Shown here: positions 10,801 through 20,267 of the stretch, piece by piece
How the letters are laid out: every line of letters begins with the position of its first letter
Position numbering within the stretch: position 1 is the stretch's first letter
NCBI GenBank assembly: GCA_964019165.1
Contig: OZ025282.1
Coordinates: forward strand, 6,655,631-6,719,630
DNA length: 64,000 nucleotides
Direction of reading: 5' to 3'
Source of the DNA: Mastigias papua
Lineage: Eukaryota > Cnidaria > Scyphozoa > Rhizostomeae > Mastigiidae
Program-made: the position numbers and the translations under genes
The notes under the pieces: model-generated
What the model saw: the letters and a program-made list of their open reading frames with translations, nothing else
What the model was told of the DNA's origin: nothing
Database searches by the model: none

Positions 10801-13800
10801 CTGCCATGGACCTTTTCCTCCAAAGAACTAGACATATTTTCAATCTAGGTTTGTTGTTTATACGAGCTCTGCCAGGGAACTTAGCAGTTTGCCTACGAGC
10901 ACTCCCTACGAGGTAGATTTATTGCTTATACCAGATCTACCAGATCACCTACACATGTGCCTAACAGGCGTATTGAAAGTAACCACATGTCAGAATGTTC
11001 TCTCGTCCACCGGACATGCACATTTGCGAGTAATCTGCAACTGACATTTTCATTCAAAGAACTACACATTTTATCTAGCTAGGTTTATTGCTTATGTCAG
11101 CTCTGCCAGAGAACTTACAAGTTTGCCTACCAGGCATGATGAGATCACCACAGGCCAGAATGGCCTTTTGCCCACCGGGCATGATACCTTTGCAGGATAT
11201 GCAGTTTTCGTCTTAGCCCACAGACTGAAATCGTGTTTCTAATGAATATATGGCAAACCTCTCCCGGAGAGGCTGAAAATGTAAAAGTGATGCATGATGA
11301 GATGGATGATACTAAGCAGAACGATTTTAGTCATTTGTATGTAGGTAGAAATTACATGACTCGGGAAAAGGGCCCATGTGTTGTATACTGTTTGTTAGTT
11401 TACGTAACTCTAAGTATCTTAGATTGATACATTACTGTAACATAAACAGACAGGCTAACTGCAAGTATTAAGTAATGTCTCTCCCCTCTTTTTGTGACAC
11501 ACTGATCGCATTTCACATTCAAAAACCGGATGACAGCTTAACAGGACGGGGGTACATGATAGCAGCTGTTTTACTGTGAGAGAAACAAGTTATTTAGTCG
11601 ATTGCGTCTTGGCGAGAAACAGCCCACCGTACAATGTTGCCCGTCAGTGTGCTTTTGTGGCAAAATTCGAATGATCTTTTAGGTTCAATCACTTCATAAG
11701 ACTTAATAATGTAGCTTCATACTTCCGGCTTAGCGACATCTCAGGAACTTGTCAGTTCTCCATGCAGAACATCCGTCTACTATAGTGCACAGTGGGTAAT
11801 GTTTGGTTTGCATACTCTCTAGTAGGGTAGCAACAATTCTCTCACACTGTGATTTATAACGACTAGTCATTGACAGTCACTACTCCGAAATCCTAACTCC
11901 AGGCACCATAGAGGAAACTATGCTGAATAATGTAGAAAGTGTGCAGAATTCCCGATAGTAAATTCAATGATATTCGCCCAAATTATAAACTATCATGTGC
12001 ATGTCAGTGTGGCTTTGTTGCTGGCAAGGTTCTTTACATTTGCCATGTTGCAATAAGAGCTAGCGAATGATGAGAAGATACCATCTTATGTCGCAAGGGC
12101 CAAGATCAAGTTCTATGCTTCCATTATTCGATATGTGTATAAATAGATACAAACATCATACTGAAGACAGTATAGATGTATTACTACAGGATGTCATGGC
12201 GTTATTGACCTTACATATTCGTATTGTGGCATTCTACTTGTCAATCTGCTACGCAATCACTTGACTACTGTATTTGTTAGGTTCATTGTGTCATTCTGAG
12301 GAAATAATTGAGCACTCTACAGAGATAGCCATGACGCCATGCTAATACTACGTAATAACTGGAGGAACAGAAGTCTCCTTTCAGATGACTTACATAGCCT
12401 ATTGGATAGAGGCCATCCCCCTTTCTCGGTGGTTTTGAGCTTTTGCATTATCGACAGATACCATAAAAAATTTATTTTTACTAAAATGAGTTCATTTGAA
12501 TTTATTACAAAGTTGTCACTATGGTCAACTAAAATGGCAATTCTCCTTTTACTATGCTCAAGAATGCTCAATTCCATTCAATTTTGCCGCTGTTACTGCT
12601 ATTGCTTTTACGCAATTATTATTAAACAAGTTACTTAAAATTAGACAAAATGCCGCTTTTCAACAGCAATATATTGTAGTCAATAATAATAGTAATCATT
12701 GTAGACATATGTGTGGAGCATCATAAGTGTTAGTATCAGAGGCCAAAGTCGTATTGATTTTCTTTTGCTGATTAGACCCTTTGCCGCCTACAGCCTATTT
12801 TAGGCAGACTGGATTACTTCATTAGCTATTGCTACATGAAATGCCTCCTTGAGAGCATGGGAAGCTGTTTTTTGATCACACTTAATCAGATGCTCTTTGG
12901 TTTTTTGAGTGTGAAAGAACCTGGCAATTAGGAGGGAATGTGGAAAGAAGTTTTTTGAGACTAAGCACTTAACCGCTTACCAAGCCTATGTTCCTACAAC
13001 TATGAGCAATGACAAACACTATTTCTACTACCAGCCATATGCATGTATTATCTGTCAATTTATAAGTGGCATAGAAATGGCTGATATTTCCATCAATTGG
13101 CCGGTTTCCATAGAAAATTAGCATCTACGCTGCATGTGAACCTTCTTGTAACGATAAATCTTCCGCAGAATGGATGATGTCCAGCGCATGTTCCCTTTCC
13201 GGGAAAAAAAATTTCAGCCATATACTGTATATATAAATTTTACTTTTCTCGAGTCTTAAGACTCAGTTTGATAGAGGGAGCAGCCAAATTGGCTATCTCT
13301 TTTGTCATTGTCCTTATTTTAGCATTTAAGAATATTGCCAGAATTCTGGTTTGGTTCTTATTTAAGTTTAGCCTATTAGGACTATTAAGTAATGCAACCT
13401 CCTTTCTATTTCTCATACAGTTCTACATAACTAATCGAGACATATGGCGACTACTGTATATCTCACCAGATCTTCAATTAAAATCCCTCTGTCCTACGAA
13501 GCTGTTGGTTAGCTTTCTCGGTCAGGTGCCAGTCTTAACACATGATTGCACCTTGCTTCACATCAAAGAACTAAAACCTCATAACAGGCTTTTTAGCATT
13601 CTCCACAAAACTCTACTACCAGGGAGAAAGAATCTTTGTGAAATGGGTCGGTACACTGATAACGCCAGTTGGCATATATGCTGGTGCACTTCTCCACATA
13701 CGTGTTAGGTTACTGTAACCTCTGCAGTGGAAGACCCAATTTTGCTTTGTGTAATGTTGCACATGATTAGCAATGGACTTATTCATCTTGTAGTTGAGGT

Positions 13801-14337
13801 ACAATGCCAATAGTTGCTTTACCGTTATATACCATCACCCAACTGGCAACAAGGGTTAAAGAAAGAATTATATGTTGTGCTTTCTGATTTATAATAGTCG
13901 TAACGTCCGGATGGGATACCCAGAACACAATATGTTTTGTTAAACTCAGACTTTAAATGTCAATTATTTCGATTATCTCTTAGAATAAATTTGGATAATC
14001 AGTCGTATTGCAATGCGTTAGATGCATTTACTTGCTGTTACTTGATGTTTGAATCTCAATTGGAATGCTATATGCGCAAGGTAACATTACCATAGCGCCC
14101 CTTAAATTACGAAATTACCTCAAAATTCTCACTAGGTATCGCATATAGAGACTCAGTCAGAGACGCTGCGCTGTTTTAAGCGTTACTTATGTTGATTTGA
14201 ATTAGTAGTGTTAAAATTACTTTAAAAATTATAACATTCCGTTTAATTTGATTGATTGGATTTATTATACGTTGTTTGTGTAGATGTGTAGTAATCTGGT
14301 ACACGTGTTTGTGAGATACGAGTCTTAGAGATATCTT

Positions 14338-14372
<35 letters not shown>

Positions 14373-17300
14373 TACATCACTGTGTAAGTTTAGCAGTTGC
14401 CCTTTCTAATTTGACTTCTCTCCTGGGATACTTATATCAGTCCGTGAACTAGAGAATAAGGAGTCGTAACTGTCATTACACTTATTTTTTATATATAACA
14501 AACTATGTTGAATTAGATATTATGCCTTCGCCCTCATTTGTGTAAACTTCGATTTGCACAGTAATGTTCATAACTGGTGCACACTAGTGGCTATTACTAG
14601 CTCTGCAAACTCCCCAATGCTCCTGTTTTTATTGTGTAACTATGCGTTACATATTTCTTTCGCCTATAATGGGTTCGTGATCACAGGGCTTTAAAGTCTC
14701 ATGGGATTCCGTAGTGACGTAGCTGATTGTAGAGAAGAATTTAAAAATTAAACGAGACTTACCTGTAAGTTGATGTTTGATTGTAATTCTTCTCTACCAT
14801 CAGCAGGAACGGAGGAATCACATGCCCTCCCATAAACAATTTTCATACCATTCCCACCCAGTATTCCTCCGTCCTGCTGATGACGAGCAATGTTTCATTT
14901 TCATTCATTTTCATTTCAGTCATTTAATAATTATTTATCTATTTTACTATCTTCCTGTGATCACTCACGCTTTAAAGAATGACCAGTAGCGCGTGCGCTC
15001 GCTTCTCATGTGATTCCTCCGTTCCTGCTGATGGTAGAGAAGAATTACAATCAAACATCAACTTACAGGTAAGTCTCGTTTAATTTTTAAATTAGTTGGC
15101 ATTTTCGTACATTCTGGGAAGATTGCATCAACGAAAACATGAATAGTTGGCAAATCTACCATCCATGCCCCACCTAAAAATCTGCAAAACTGTTCCATTG
15201 ATTGGAGTCTGCTTTCAAGTTCTAATGATTTCCTCTGTGTCGATACAGCGACACTATTCAAGAAGACAATTAACATCATACAGAATTGTATCTGGGCTTG
15301 CAAATTTGCAAACAATACCATAAGCTTTCGAGGCAATATCTGGGGGAAAATTTATGAAGCGATATTCCAATTGAAATTTGATGTACCTTGCTCGAATTAG
15401 AGTCAAAACTGAAATGCATCCCCTATTAAATTCACTAAAACAATAATGAGTAAATGATCGTTAATAAATTGTCCTAATTAGATGAGTAAATGCAATATTG
15501 ACCAGCTACTCAAACGCGGCTAGGTTGTCAAAAAGATGACAGTGCTGTCGCATCTGTAGCATGTCTTTCAACAATTGAAGCATTGATTTATCTTGCAAAG
15601 CAGAATTCAAAACAAATAAACTTAACTTGAATGCAAATAATGAGAATCACTCTTTTGTATACAAGCTTCATTACATCGATGCAGATAACTTGTTTTATTC
15701 TATACTAAGCTATGCGGTTGAAACAACGGCCTAGCTGAATACATAATTATACGTCCATCAAGCAAACAGCAATGACAATGAGTCAGCCAGAGAGTACGAT
15801 GCTAACTATCTTTATGGCGGACATTCAGTTCGAATTCACTACAATGCCGTTGCATTATCCAATAACATGATATAACAACAAGGCTAATCTAGAAGATAAC
15901 AGGGGCGATACCATGATAGCATATAAGTTCTGTGGCATTCAGATCTAGCACTTCCGACTATAGGCAATTTCTAAAATCTTTCGAGTATGCCTGTCAACGA
16001 TAATGTTGGAAAAATTGATCTGGACCATGAATTCGGCTGAAACCAACAACCAGTATGTAAAGTAAATAAACGAAGAAGGAAGTGCCTTGGTCATGAAAAC
16101 ATCATGCCAGTAATTATTCTGTTTACAAGTCATTGTTGGCTGGAGATTACAAACTGGCGAGGTTTTTGTACTTCCGTAGAATAAAAATTGTTTCATACAT
16201 AACTCTCGCAATTAATTTGACAAAACCAATTACATGCCAATGACAGAGAATTAAGGGGCAGTTTCCTTATCTATGATCTTGAGGGGACCACACATCTCAA
16301 CATATCAAAGTTCATTTTATAAACCATACGCTTGATAAGGTTCGGGAGATTGCTAGGTGCTTGAAAAAAGAACATTCTGTGGCTTAACCCCATACCTACC
16401 TTTAGTTTAGTGCAGTGATAAAATGGCTTCGTGCAATGATGAACAGTAAAAGTGTGCAGTGATAAAACGTATTCACATGACTTTGAAGCAAAGGTTGCTT
16501 TGATTGAAGTATCAACTGCGATATCAACAGCAATAATCAATAACTATTCAGTCAATAACAATCACTAATCAATGTTCATTCCGTTAACTCTGCAGAAGAC
16601 TAATGATGCTCACACTAAAGGCGAAAACAAAGGTCAGAAAACTAAATAACATCTTGTTGACTACGCATACTACTCGGGAGAAAGGCTGACAAGAAGCTCC
16701 AGATCATAAGAGCCACTGATAGAAGATGATGCTATGTTAGCAAAAAAATACCTCAAAGCTACAATGATATGATATTTCTAAAAGACACGGCCTACGGCTG
16801 TGAAGCAACGATGCAAAGAGAACTGAAGAAGTGCAAACTTAGGAGTGAAATACTAATGTACGCCCATGCACATTCATAAGAATTCATGAAAAGTCCGTTG
16901 GTACTACAGAACTTCACTACAGCACGAAAAAGCGGCACATGTTTTAGGCATACTGAAAAGCTTTTTTCGTCCGACACTCGTCAGAGTATGAAACGTCGGA
17001 TAGGGACCGAAAGATGAACCGAAATATATAGCCACGTGCGGATACACGTGATATGATGAATAATGTGTTCAGTTAGCCGTATGATGGTGCCAAGTGGCCA
17101 ATCATACAGCTAACTGGACACATTATTCATCATATCACGTGTATCCGCATCATATTCCAATAGGAATCCATTTCGTAAGCTCATTCTTCACTGTCATGCT
17201 TCAGCCACCCTATACTTCAAAGCAAACCTCCTCGGGTTCCCAACCCAGTCATCAAACTAAAGATAATAGCAACAAGCATAAGCGTAGAGGAGGGGGCCAG

Positions 17301-18524
17301 AGGAGCTGCAGCCTGCGGTGTAGCTACTGGGGTCAGGGACGCCTATGCTGGGGGGCAGGGGGGCAGGGGGGCAGGGGGGAGCTGCCCCTCCTGCCCTTTC
17401 CAAGGACATAATTATTTTCAAGCAAAAGTGTTAATAATGCGCCCTCAATAGGAACCTTGCCCCCCTGCCCTCGGTGCAGGCAGGCATGCCTGACTGGCGT
17501 GAGTGTCGCATCACAATATTTCATAACAGCGAGCAAATTTGGGCAAATATTCTGAGTTACAGTATGTTTATGCTGAACTTGCCACACTAACAGATCATTA
17601 CTCAAAGCCAAATAAATATACAAGTTAAGTGCAAATATAAATAACTGTAATACAATGAATCATTCTGAGACTGTACTTGGAGCCCCAAATAAGCACCCCC
17701 CTCCGCTTATTAATTTTTGAAAAAATCCACCAAGGACATCCATATTCCAGACCCTGTTTATTATTTTAATGTCTGTAAATCAATTGAGTACTAATTAAAA
17801 TGAGAAAATGAGCTTTTCATTTTGTTTACAGGTGAAATGAGTAGTGAAACTCATCCATAGCTATTGTAATTAGAGAAATTTTGGACCCACCCCTGTTATT
17901 CCAACCCCCAATTTACTACGTAAATTTTACATACCTTTGCTTGTCCTACAGCTACCATTTGTGCATTTTCGTCTATAACCTCCATCAACCATCAATGACT
18001 TAGAACCACATTCAGGGCAGAATTGGTGGCTATTATGCCAAGCAAGTATACCTCGGGCCTGTGCAGCAATAGATGATTCCATATCATTCAGCCTCATCAT
18101 GCCAAAAAATGCACTTGTAAACTCAGCACTATCCTTGGTGACCTCTTTAACAAGGGATTCATCTAAATCATTGGCCAAATTAAGAGCAAACCAATCGACT
18201 TCTTCATTCTCACTTCCTAGGTAGACAGCACTACTAACTACATCAGCTGTAGAGCCTAAAACAATTGACGCTTCAGTGAAAGAAAGTGTCCTTAGTTCTT
18301 TGACATTACGCTTCCTTTCAATCATAAGTGGATGTAAGGATTTAAAAATCACATATCTGCTAGTTTTCTCCCTCATTTTGGCATCTAATGCTTCTTTATC
18401 CTTGCGCAAATGAGCACACCGATCCAGGAAACTGCCACTATAAAATGCTAGAAGGTCTGATGTTTCCTTGATACTTTCACGATTTTGCCATCCCTTTCTT
18501 GCATGATGGATTTTTTCAACTGTC
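6445..18524 (-). CDS. NUDT13: NUDT13-type NADH pyrophosphatase (Nudix hydrolase), exons 17935-18524, 9246-9568, 6445-6594
   Basis: This is a Nudix hydrolase of the NADH pyrophosphatase (NudC/NUDT12/NUDT13) family, whose members split NAD(P)H into NMNH and AMP; NUDT13 is known as the mitochondrial member. Three exons are read in minus order: 18524-17935 (N-terminal domain and zinc ribbon), 9568-9246 (Nudix box) and 6594-6445 (C-terminus). Junctions are GCAAAG|GTATGT to TTTCAG|TTGACT (phase 1) and GAGGAA|GTAAAT to TTTCAAG|GTATCA (phase 0). The sum is about 354 residues, close to vertebrate NUDT13. Similarity to NUDT13 rather than NUDT12 shows in WFALNL, LAWHNSHQFC, SQYWPFPS and the C-terminal YALAHHLIKRW. 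The four zinc cysteines are present, whereas I recall human NUDT13 having lost them. No start codon fits the first exon; the first in-frame Met is about 57 residues in, so an upstream exon is missing or is supplied by the glutaredoxin-like exons. Confidence 0.94.
7170..7395. mobile_element. MITE-like cluster of nested inverted repeats
   Basis: TATCTGTTCTCTTTTGGCTC near 7187 is mirrored by GAGCCAAAAGAGCACGGATA near 7288 (two mismatches). Inside, CCGTTTACACGGGAGCCAAA and the later AACGGTTCTCGTGTAAACG form a second inverted pair, and GGTTCCACGTGGAACC is a perfect short palindrome. No coding potential. This is typical of a decayed non-autonomous DNA transposon. Confidence 0.55.
7440..7560. repeat. 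Dispersed repeat shared with 57050-57150
   Basis: The phrase TAGCATGGGAGCTTATTCAA, then GGAGGAGC, TTTTTCCGAGAGG and GCGAAG, is the inverse-complement counterpart of CCTTCGCAATAGCCCC, CCTCAAATAAGCCCCCATGC at 57080-57120. A weaker relative (CCCCAAATAAGCACCCCC) lies near 17680. Confidence 0.5.
7570..7806 (+). mobile_element. 3' end of a non-LTR retrotransposon, same family as 23905-24790
   Basis: The last 70 bases (CAGGACCCTCATTGATAACA, then GAAGAGGTTACCCTGTATAAATATT) match the 3' end of the LINE at about 24747-24790 (CAGGGCCCTAATTGATGACA, CCTGTATGAATATT). Both run straight into an ATT microsatellite, the usual tail of this kind of element. The upstream part (ACTTAAACTACATG...) fits the end of an ORF2 with stops. 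Confidence 0.6.
7805..7850. repeat. (ATT)n microsatellite between two LINE tails
   Basis: About fifteen ATT units. It is the 3' tail of the plus-strand LINE end on its left and, read as AAT on the minus strand, the tail of the LINE fragment on its right. Confidence 0.9.
7856..8110 (-). mobile_element. 3' end of an R2-superfamily-like LINE (C-terminal domain)
   Basis: The minus strand reads VKVIPVIVGALGTTPSRLPK, then KEIGINTRIVELQKTVLLHS, ARILRKVLEI, a stop, and a final IVYDISV before an AAT tail. The TVLLHSARILRKVLEI segment corresponds to LLETARISRNTRG in the plus-strand copy at 4345-5830, so both appear to be the same C-terminal region of related elements. It is 5'-truncated. Confidence 0.65.
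8110..8460 (+). repeat. Dispersed repeat, inverse copy at 32270-32480
   Basis: ATTTAAAGAACATATA, AAAACTCCCTAAGGAGCTTTTCA, CACCAAACAATCA, ATGTTTTACACGCGTCTGTACCATT and GCACTAATTGTGTGCTGAAA all recur in order and orientation in the reverse complement of 32270-32480. This copy carries about 110 bases (near 8175-8290) that the other lacks, perhaps an insertion. No coding potential. Confidence 0.65.
8868..9110 (+). mobile_element. tRNA-derived SINE
   Basis: The head resembles a tRNA with an A-box TAGTGGTTAGAGCATCC (near 8885) and a B-box GGGTTCACGTCC (near 8933), the RNA polymerase III internal promoter. The body continues for about 160 bases and ends with AAAAACTTTGAACTTTG. The tRNA-like part cannot fold into a full cloverleaf with a proper acceptor stem, so it is not called a tRNA gene. 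It lies in the NUDT13 intron on the opposite strand. Confidence 0.65.
9246..9568 (-). CDS. NUDT13: NUDT13-like exon: catalytic Nudix box
   Basis: The 323-base exon has acceptor TTTACTGCATTTCAG (ends 9569) and donor GTAAAT (9245-9244). Residues run from VDSHHACYPRVDP through the Nudix box at about 9369-9437, which fits G-x5-E-x7-R-E-U-x-E-E-x-G-U exactly (GYIEPGE, then REMLEECGL). The family signature SQYWPFPS follows, where most relatives have SQPWPFPxS. It ends IDDEELEE at a codon boundary. All residues expected to bind the divalent metal (the REUxEE core) are present, so this looks like an active enzyme. Confidence 0.96.
9880..9965. mobile_element. Fragment related to the MITE at 14738-15093
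   Basis: ATTCTTCTCTACAATCAGCT ... CCATGAGAAGCGAGCGCACG, CGCTACTGGTCATT matches, inverted, AATGACCAGTAGCGCGTGCG, CTCGCTTCTCATG ... GTAGAGAAGAATT at 14980-15045. The sequence at 14695-14740 matches its other half (CCGTAGTGACGTAGCTGATTG) even better. Confidence 0.6.
10270..11200. repeat. Degenerate ~225-bp tandem array, about 4 copies, in the NUDT13 intron
   Basis: The landmark ACCGGACATGCACAT (with variants) occurs near 10335, 10559, 10777, 11011 and, weakly, 11175. A second landmark, GTTTGCCTAACGGGCA or a variant, occurs near 10303, 10504, 10728, 10955 and 11122. Between them CTACCAG and GTAATCTGC recur in order. Spacings are about 224, 218, 234 and 166 bases. The 108-residue open frame at 10509-10835 is a product of the repeat. 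Confidence 0.75.
14339..14370. repeat. Poly(A) run of 32
   Basis: An uninterrupted run of 32 A. It could be the tail of a retroposed sequence to its left, but I recognise no gene or SINE head there. Confidence 0.85.
14738..15093. mobile_element. MITE with perfect 87-bp inverted arms
   Basis: Bases 14738-14824 are the exact reverse complement of 15007-15093. The arms begin AATTTAAAAATTAAACGAGA and contain ACTTACCTGTAAGT, itself a palindrome. The loop of 182 bases has a second, partial copy of the arm motif (CCTCCGTCCTGCTGATGACG). The perfect match suggests recent origin or gene conversion. No target duplication is obvious: AATT sits at both outer ends as part of the arm. It encodes nothing recognisable. 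Confidence 0.8.
17038..17148. repeat. Near-perfect 48-bp hairpin
   Basis: GCGGATACACGTGATATGAT ... AGCCGTATGAT is mirrored by ATCATACAGCTAACTGG ... CACGTGTATCCGC with two mismatches in 48 positions, around a loop of about 15 bases. It may be a short MITE or a foldback element. The 105-residue frame at 17094-17411 starts inside it and is not supported otherwise. Confidence 0.75.
17935..18524 (-). CDS. NUDT13: NUDT13-like exon: N-terminal NUDIX-like domain plus zinc ribbon
   Basis: The 590-base exon opens after the acceptor TTGTATTCTTAG at 18525-18526 and ends at the donor GTATGT (17934-17933). It completes one split codon, carries 196 whole codons and leaves one base. The reading starts TVEKIHHARKGW, contains a lysine-rich predicted helix, then FKSLHPLM and WFALNLANDLDES of the N-terminal NUDIX-like domain, and IAAQARGILAWHNSHQFC leading into the ribbon. 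The ribbon reads C-x2-C, about 15 residues, C-x4-C (CPECG ... KCTNGSC), so all four metal ligands are kept. There is no candidate initiator at its start. Confidence 0.93.
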
Positions 18525-18989
18525 CTAAGAATACAAACAAGTTCCATATACACCTAACATAATGTCCTGCTGGATAACATGAATGCTGGGAAATTGTAAC
18601 AAAGAATGTCTATGTACTGAACACTAGCAGAAATCATAGATATGCAAAACTTTTGTACTAATCATGAATACATGGTATTTCCATATGATTTACATCCACA
18701 AAAACTTGACATCAGTCCTGGGTTAGGACAAAATCCAGCCTATGATGTTGTCTTTAAGCATGCACATCAAGCAATATGGATGTGATTATTTCATGCTATC
18801 TGGTTTTCTCTTCTCAGTTTCAAATGCATGCATGGAAATCTTCTAAGCTCCATAAAGAGTTGGCATTGTCTCAGGGAGAGGAACATTGCATGCAAACACA
18901 AACACTAAACAAAATTTCCTCAGCATTGGAGAAGTTAGCACAAAAGTGATAAATAGAAATCGGTGACTTCATATAAACTGAGAATTTTC

Positions 18990-19184
18990 CTAAAGTAAAG
19001 CAAAACACCTTTTCCTTTTAATTCTTGACAAAGAATTTTCAATTGCTTCTTCCAGAGCATCAGTAAAGACTTTATGTTTCATAAGAAACTTCCCATCCAA
19101 GTGAATCACTGGGATATCATATCTGTATTTCTCAAACCAGGCACTGTTCTCTTCTTTATCAATGTATACATGCTCTATATGACA
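18990..19184 (-). CDS. C5orf63: Glutaredoxin-like exon 3, with possible internal splice donor
   Basis: The exon has 64 codons plus TAG. It holds WFEKYRYDIPVIHLDG, the W-x3-Y-x2-DIPV signature, and the ALEEAIENS helix. Just before the stop, AAAAG|GTGTTT (exon end 19009, GT at 19008-19007) is a phase-2 donor. Using it would skip the last five codons and the stop and join the phase-2 acceptor at 18524 of the NUDT13-like exon. Between the stop and that acceptor the minus strand has no AATAAA or ATTAAA. Confidence 0.88.
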   Translation of the reverse strand, partial: CHIEHVYIDKEENSAWFEKYRYDIPVIHLDGKFLMKHKVFTDALEEAIENSLSRIKRKRCFALL

Positions 19185-20267
19185 CTGAAATGAAAGAAAC
19201 CAAGTTACAAACAGCATGTTATTTTCAAGGACAGACAAAGCAATAGCTTTTTTCTGCTGGATAAGAAGTTTTCATGTAGTATGTATACTTCATAAATTAA
19301 AAAATGTTGAGGTAGTTTAAAAACCTAACGAACACTGCTTCATACAGGAGGTAGAACATATAAAGAGTAAAATGAACAAAGGACAATATATTGAATCCAT
19401 CAATTAATATTTCTCAGGGCAGCTGGTCAAACTGGAATGAAAGGACTCTATTTCCAACCAAGGTGCATTCTGTGCAAAGCTCATGCCAGAGATTCGCTTA
19501 ACTATTCTTGCCTTCTTGCCAAGGTAGCACAAATAATCTATTATATTGTCATATGCCCATAGACCAATGCTAAAAACAAATCTCACACCAGTAGACCAAG
19601 GGAATGGCTTAGTCCAAATTGGATATCTCTGGCATAGGCTACATGGGATGCACACAGGATTTCCAAATGGTTGTTTAAATGTTCCAAACAGACCTCACCA
19701 TGCTCCTGTACTTTTCTAACTTGTCCTTTGCAACATCACAAAGAGGGCATTCATTCTATAAAAGAATAGCGAGGATAAAATGTAAACATACAGGAATCCA
19801 ATGGCAACAAAAATCCAAAAATAACTTAAAGGATAATATTTATCTGCGCTATAAAGCAATAATTTACACAAGAAATAGTTGAAATATATTTCTAAAGATT
19901 AATAACAACACAACCTCATATGAATAAACATTATACACTTATAGTATCTATCACATTGGCTATGGAAGTGTACCTTTGTAAATAATGTGATCACTGGTTT
20001 TTCATCTGGTGGTGTTGCATGAGAAAATCTATATTTGACTGAATTAAACTGATTTTCTCTAAGTCGACTTCCTAGACTGTCATTTGACAACTGCGGATAA
20101 AGCGAGTAATTTCTAAGCAAACGGGAGCTCAATCGAGATGACAAACTATTCCTGTACTTAAGCAACTTCTTTGCCATGCTTGTATTGTTCCCATGGTGAA
20201 ATATAGGCAATGATAAACATGCTTTTTCGAGATACTTATGGCAGTTAACCATCCTGTGGTATCCCAT
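18990..20267 (-). CDS. C5orf63: Glutaredoxin-like protein of the C5orf63/YDR286C type, exons 19974-20267, 19699-19755, 18990-19184
   Basis: This is a small thioredoxin-fold protein of the glutaredoxin-like (DUF836) family; its relatives have a C-x2-C active site but no established substrate. Exon 1 gives 98 residues from the first ATG after an in-frame stop. An internal Met at residue 31 precedes KKLLKYRNSLSSRL, rich in Arg, Ser and Leu without acidic residues, which resembles a mitochondrial targeting peptide. The exon ends in the strand KPVITLFTK. Exon 2 (57 bases, 19 codons) carries NECPLCDVAKDKLEKY with the CPLC site. Exon 3 carries the acidic HVYIDKEENSAWFEKYRYDI, then PVIHLDG with the cis-proline loop, then an amphipathic helix, and stops with TAG at 18992-18990. 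Junctions are AAAG|GTACAC, TTTATAG|AATGAA, CATG|GTGAGG and TTTCAG|TGTCAT, all phase 0. The two-gene reading gives 181 residues. Confidence 0.9.
19699..19755 (-). CDS. C5orf63: Glutaredoxin-like exon 2: CPLC active-site microexon
   Basis: The 57-base exon lies between acceptor CTTTTATAG (ends 19756) and donor GTGAGG (19698-19697). Its 19 codons read NECPLCDVAKDKLEKYRSM. The Cys-Pro-Leu-Cys pair and following helix match the family consensus C-P/G-L-C-D-x-A-K. Both ends are phase 0. Confidence 0.9.
19974..20267 (-). CDS. C5orf63: Glutaredoxin-like exon 1: targeting region and first beta strand
   Basis: It has 98 codons from ATG 20267 to the donor GTACAC (19973-19972). The open frame begins after a TGA about 60 bases farther upstream, and GTG or CTG codons lie between, so 20267 is chosen as the first ATG. 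A later ATG at residue 31 starts a more classical mitochondrial presequence and may be the true start. The exon ends VITLFTK, the strand that leads into the active site. Confidence 0.8.

Larger units (their letters stand above)
9569..17934 (-). other. 8.4-kb NUDT13 intron
   Basis: It is bounded by donor GTATGT and acceptor TTTCAG in phase 1. It contains a MITE fragment (9880-9965), a ~225-bp tandem array (10270-11200), a 32-A run (14339-14370), a MITE with 87-bp arms (14738-15093), a hairpin (17038-17148) and low-complexity G-rich sequence (17280-17400). The stretches 11230-14330 and 15100-17030 show no gene or repeat I can name. Confidence 0.85.

Noticed and set aside
10270..11200. CRISPR array
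   Set aside because: The repeats are ~225 bases, degenerate, with no short-repeat/spacer pattern, and the genome is eukaryotic.
13268..13708. 146-codon plus-strand open frame in the NUDT13 intron
   Set aside because: It starts hydrophobic but has no domain, no splice context and chance-like composition; a single frame of this length is expected in 64 kb of six-frame translation.
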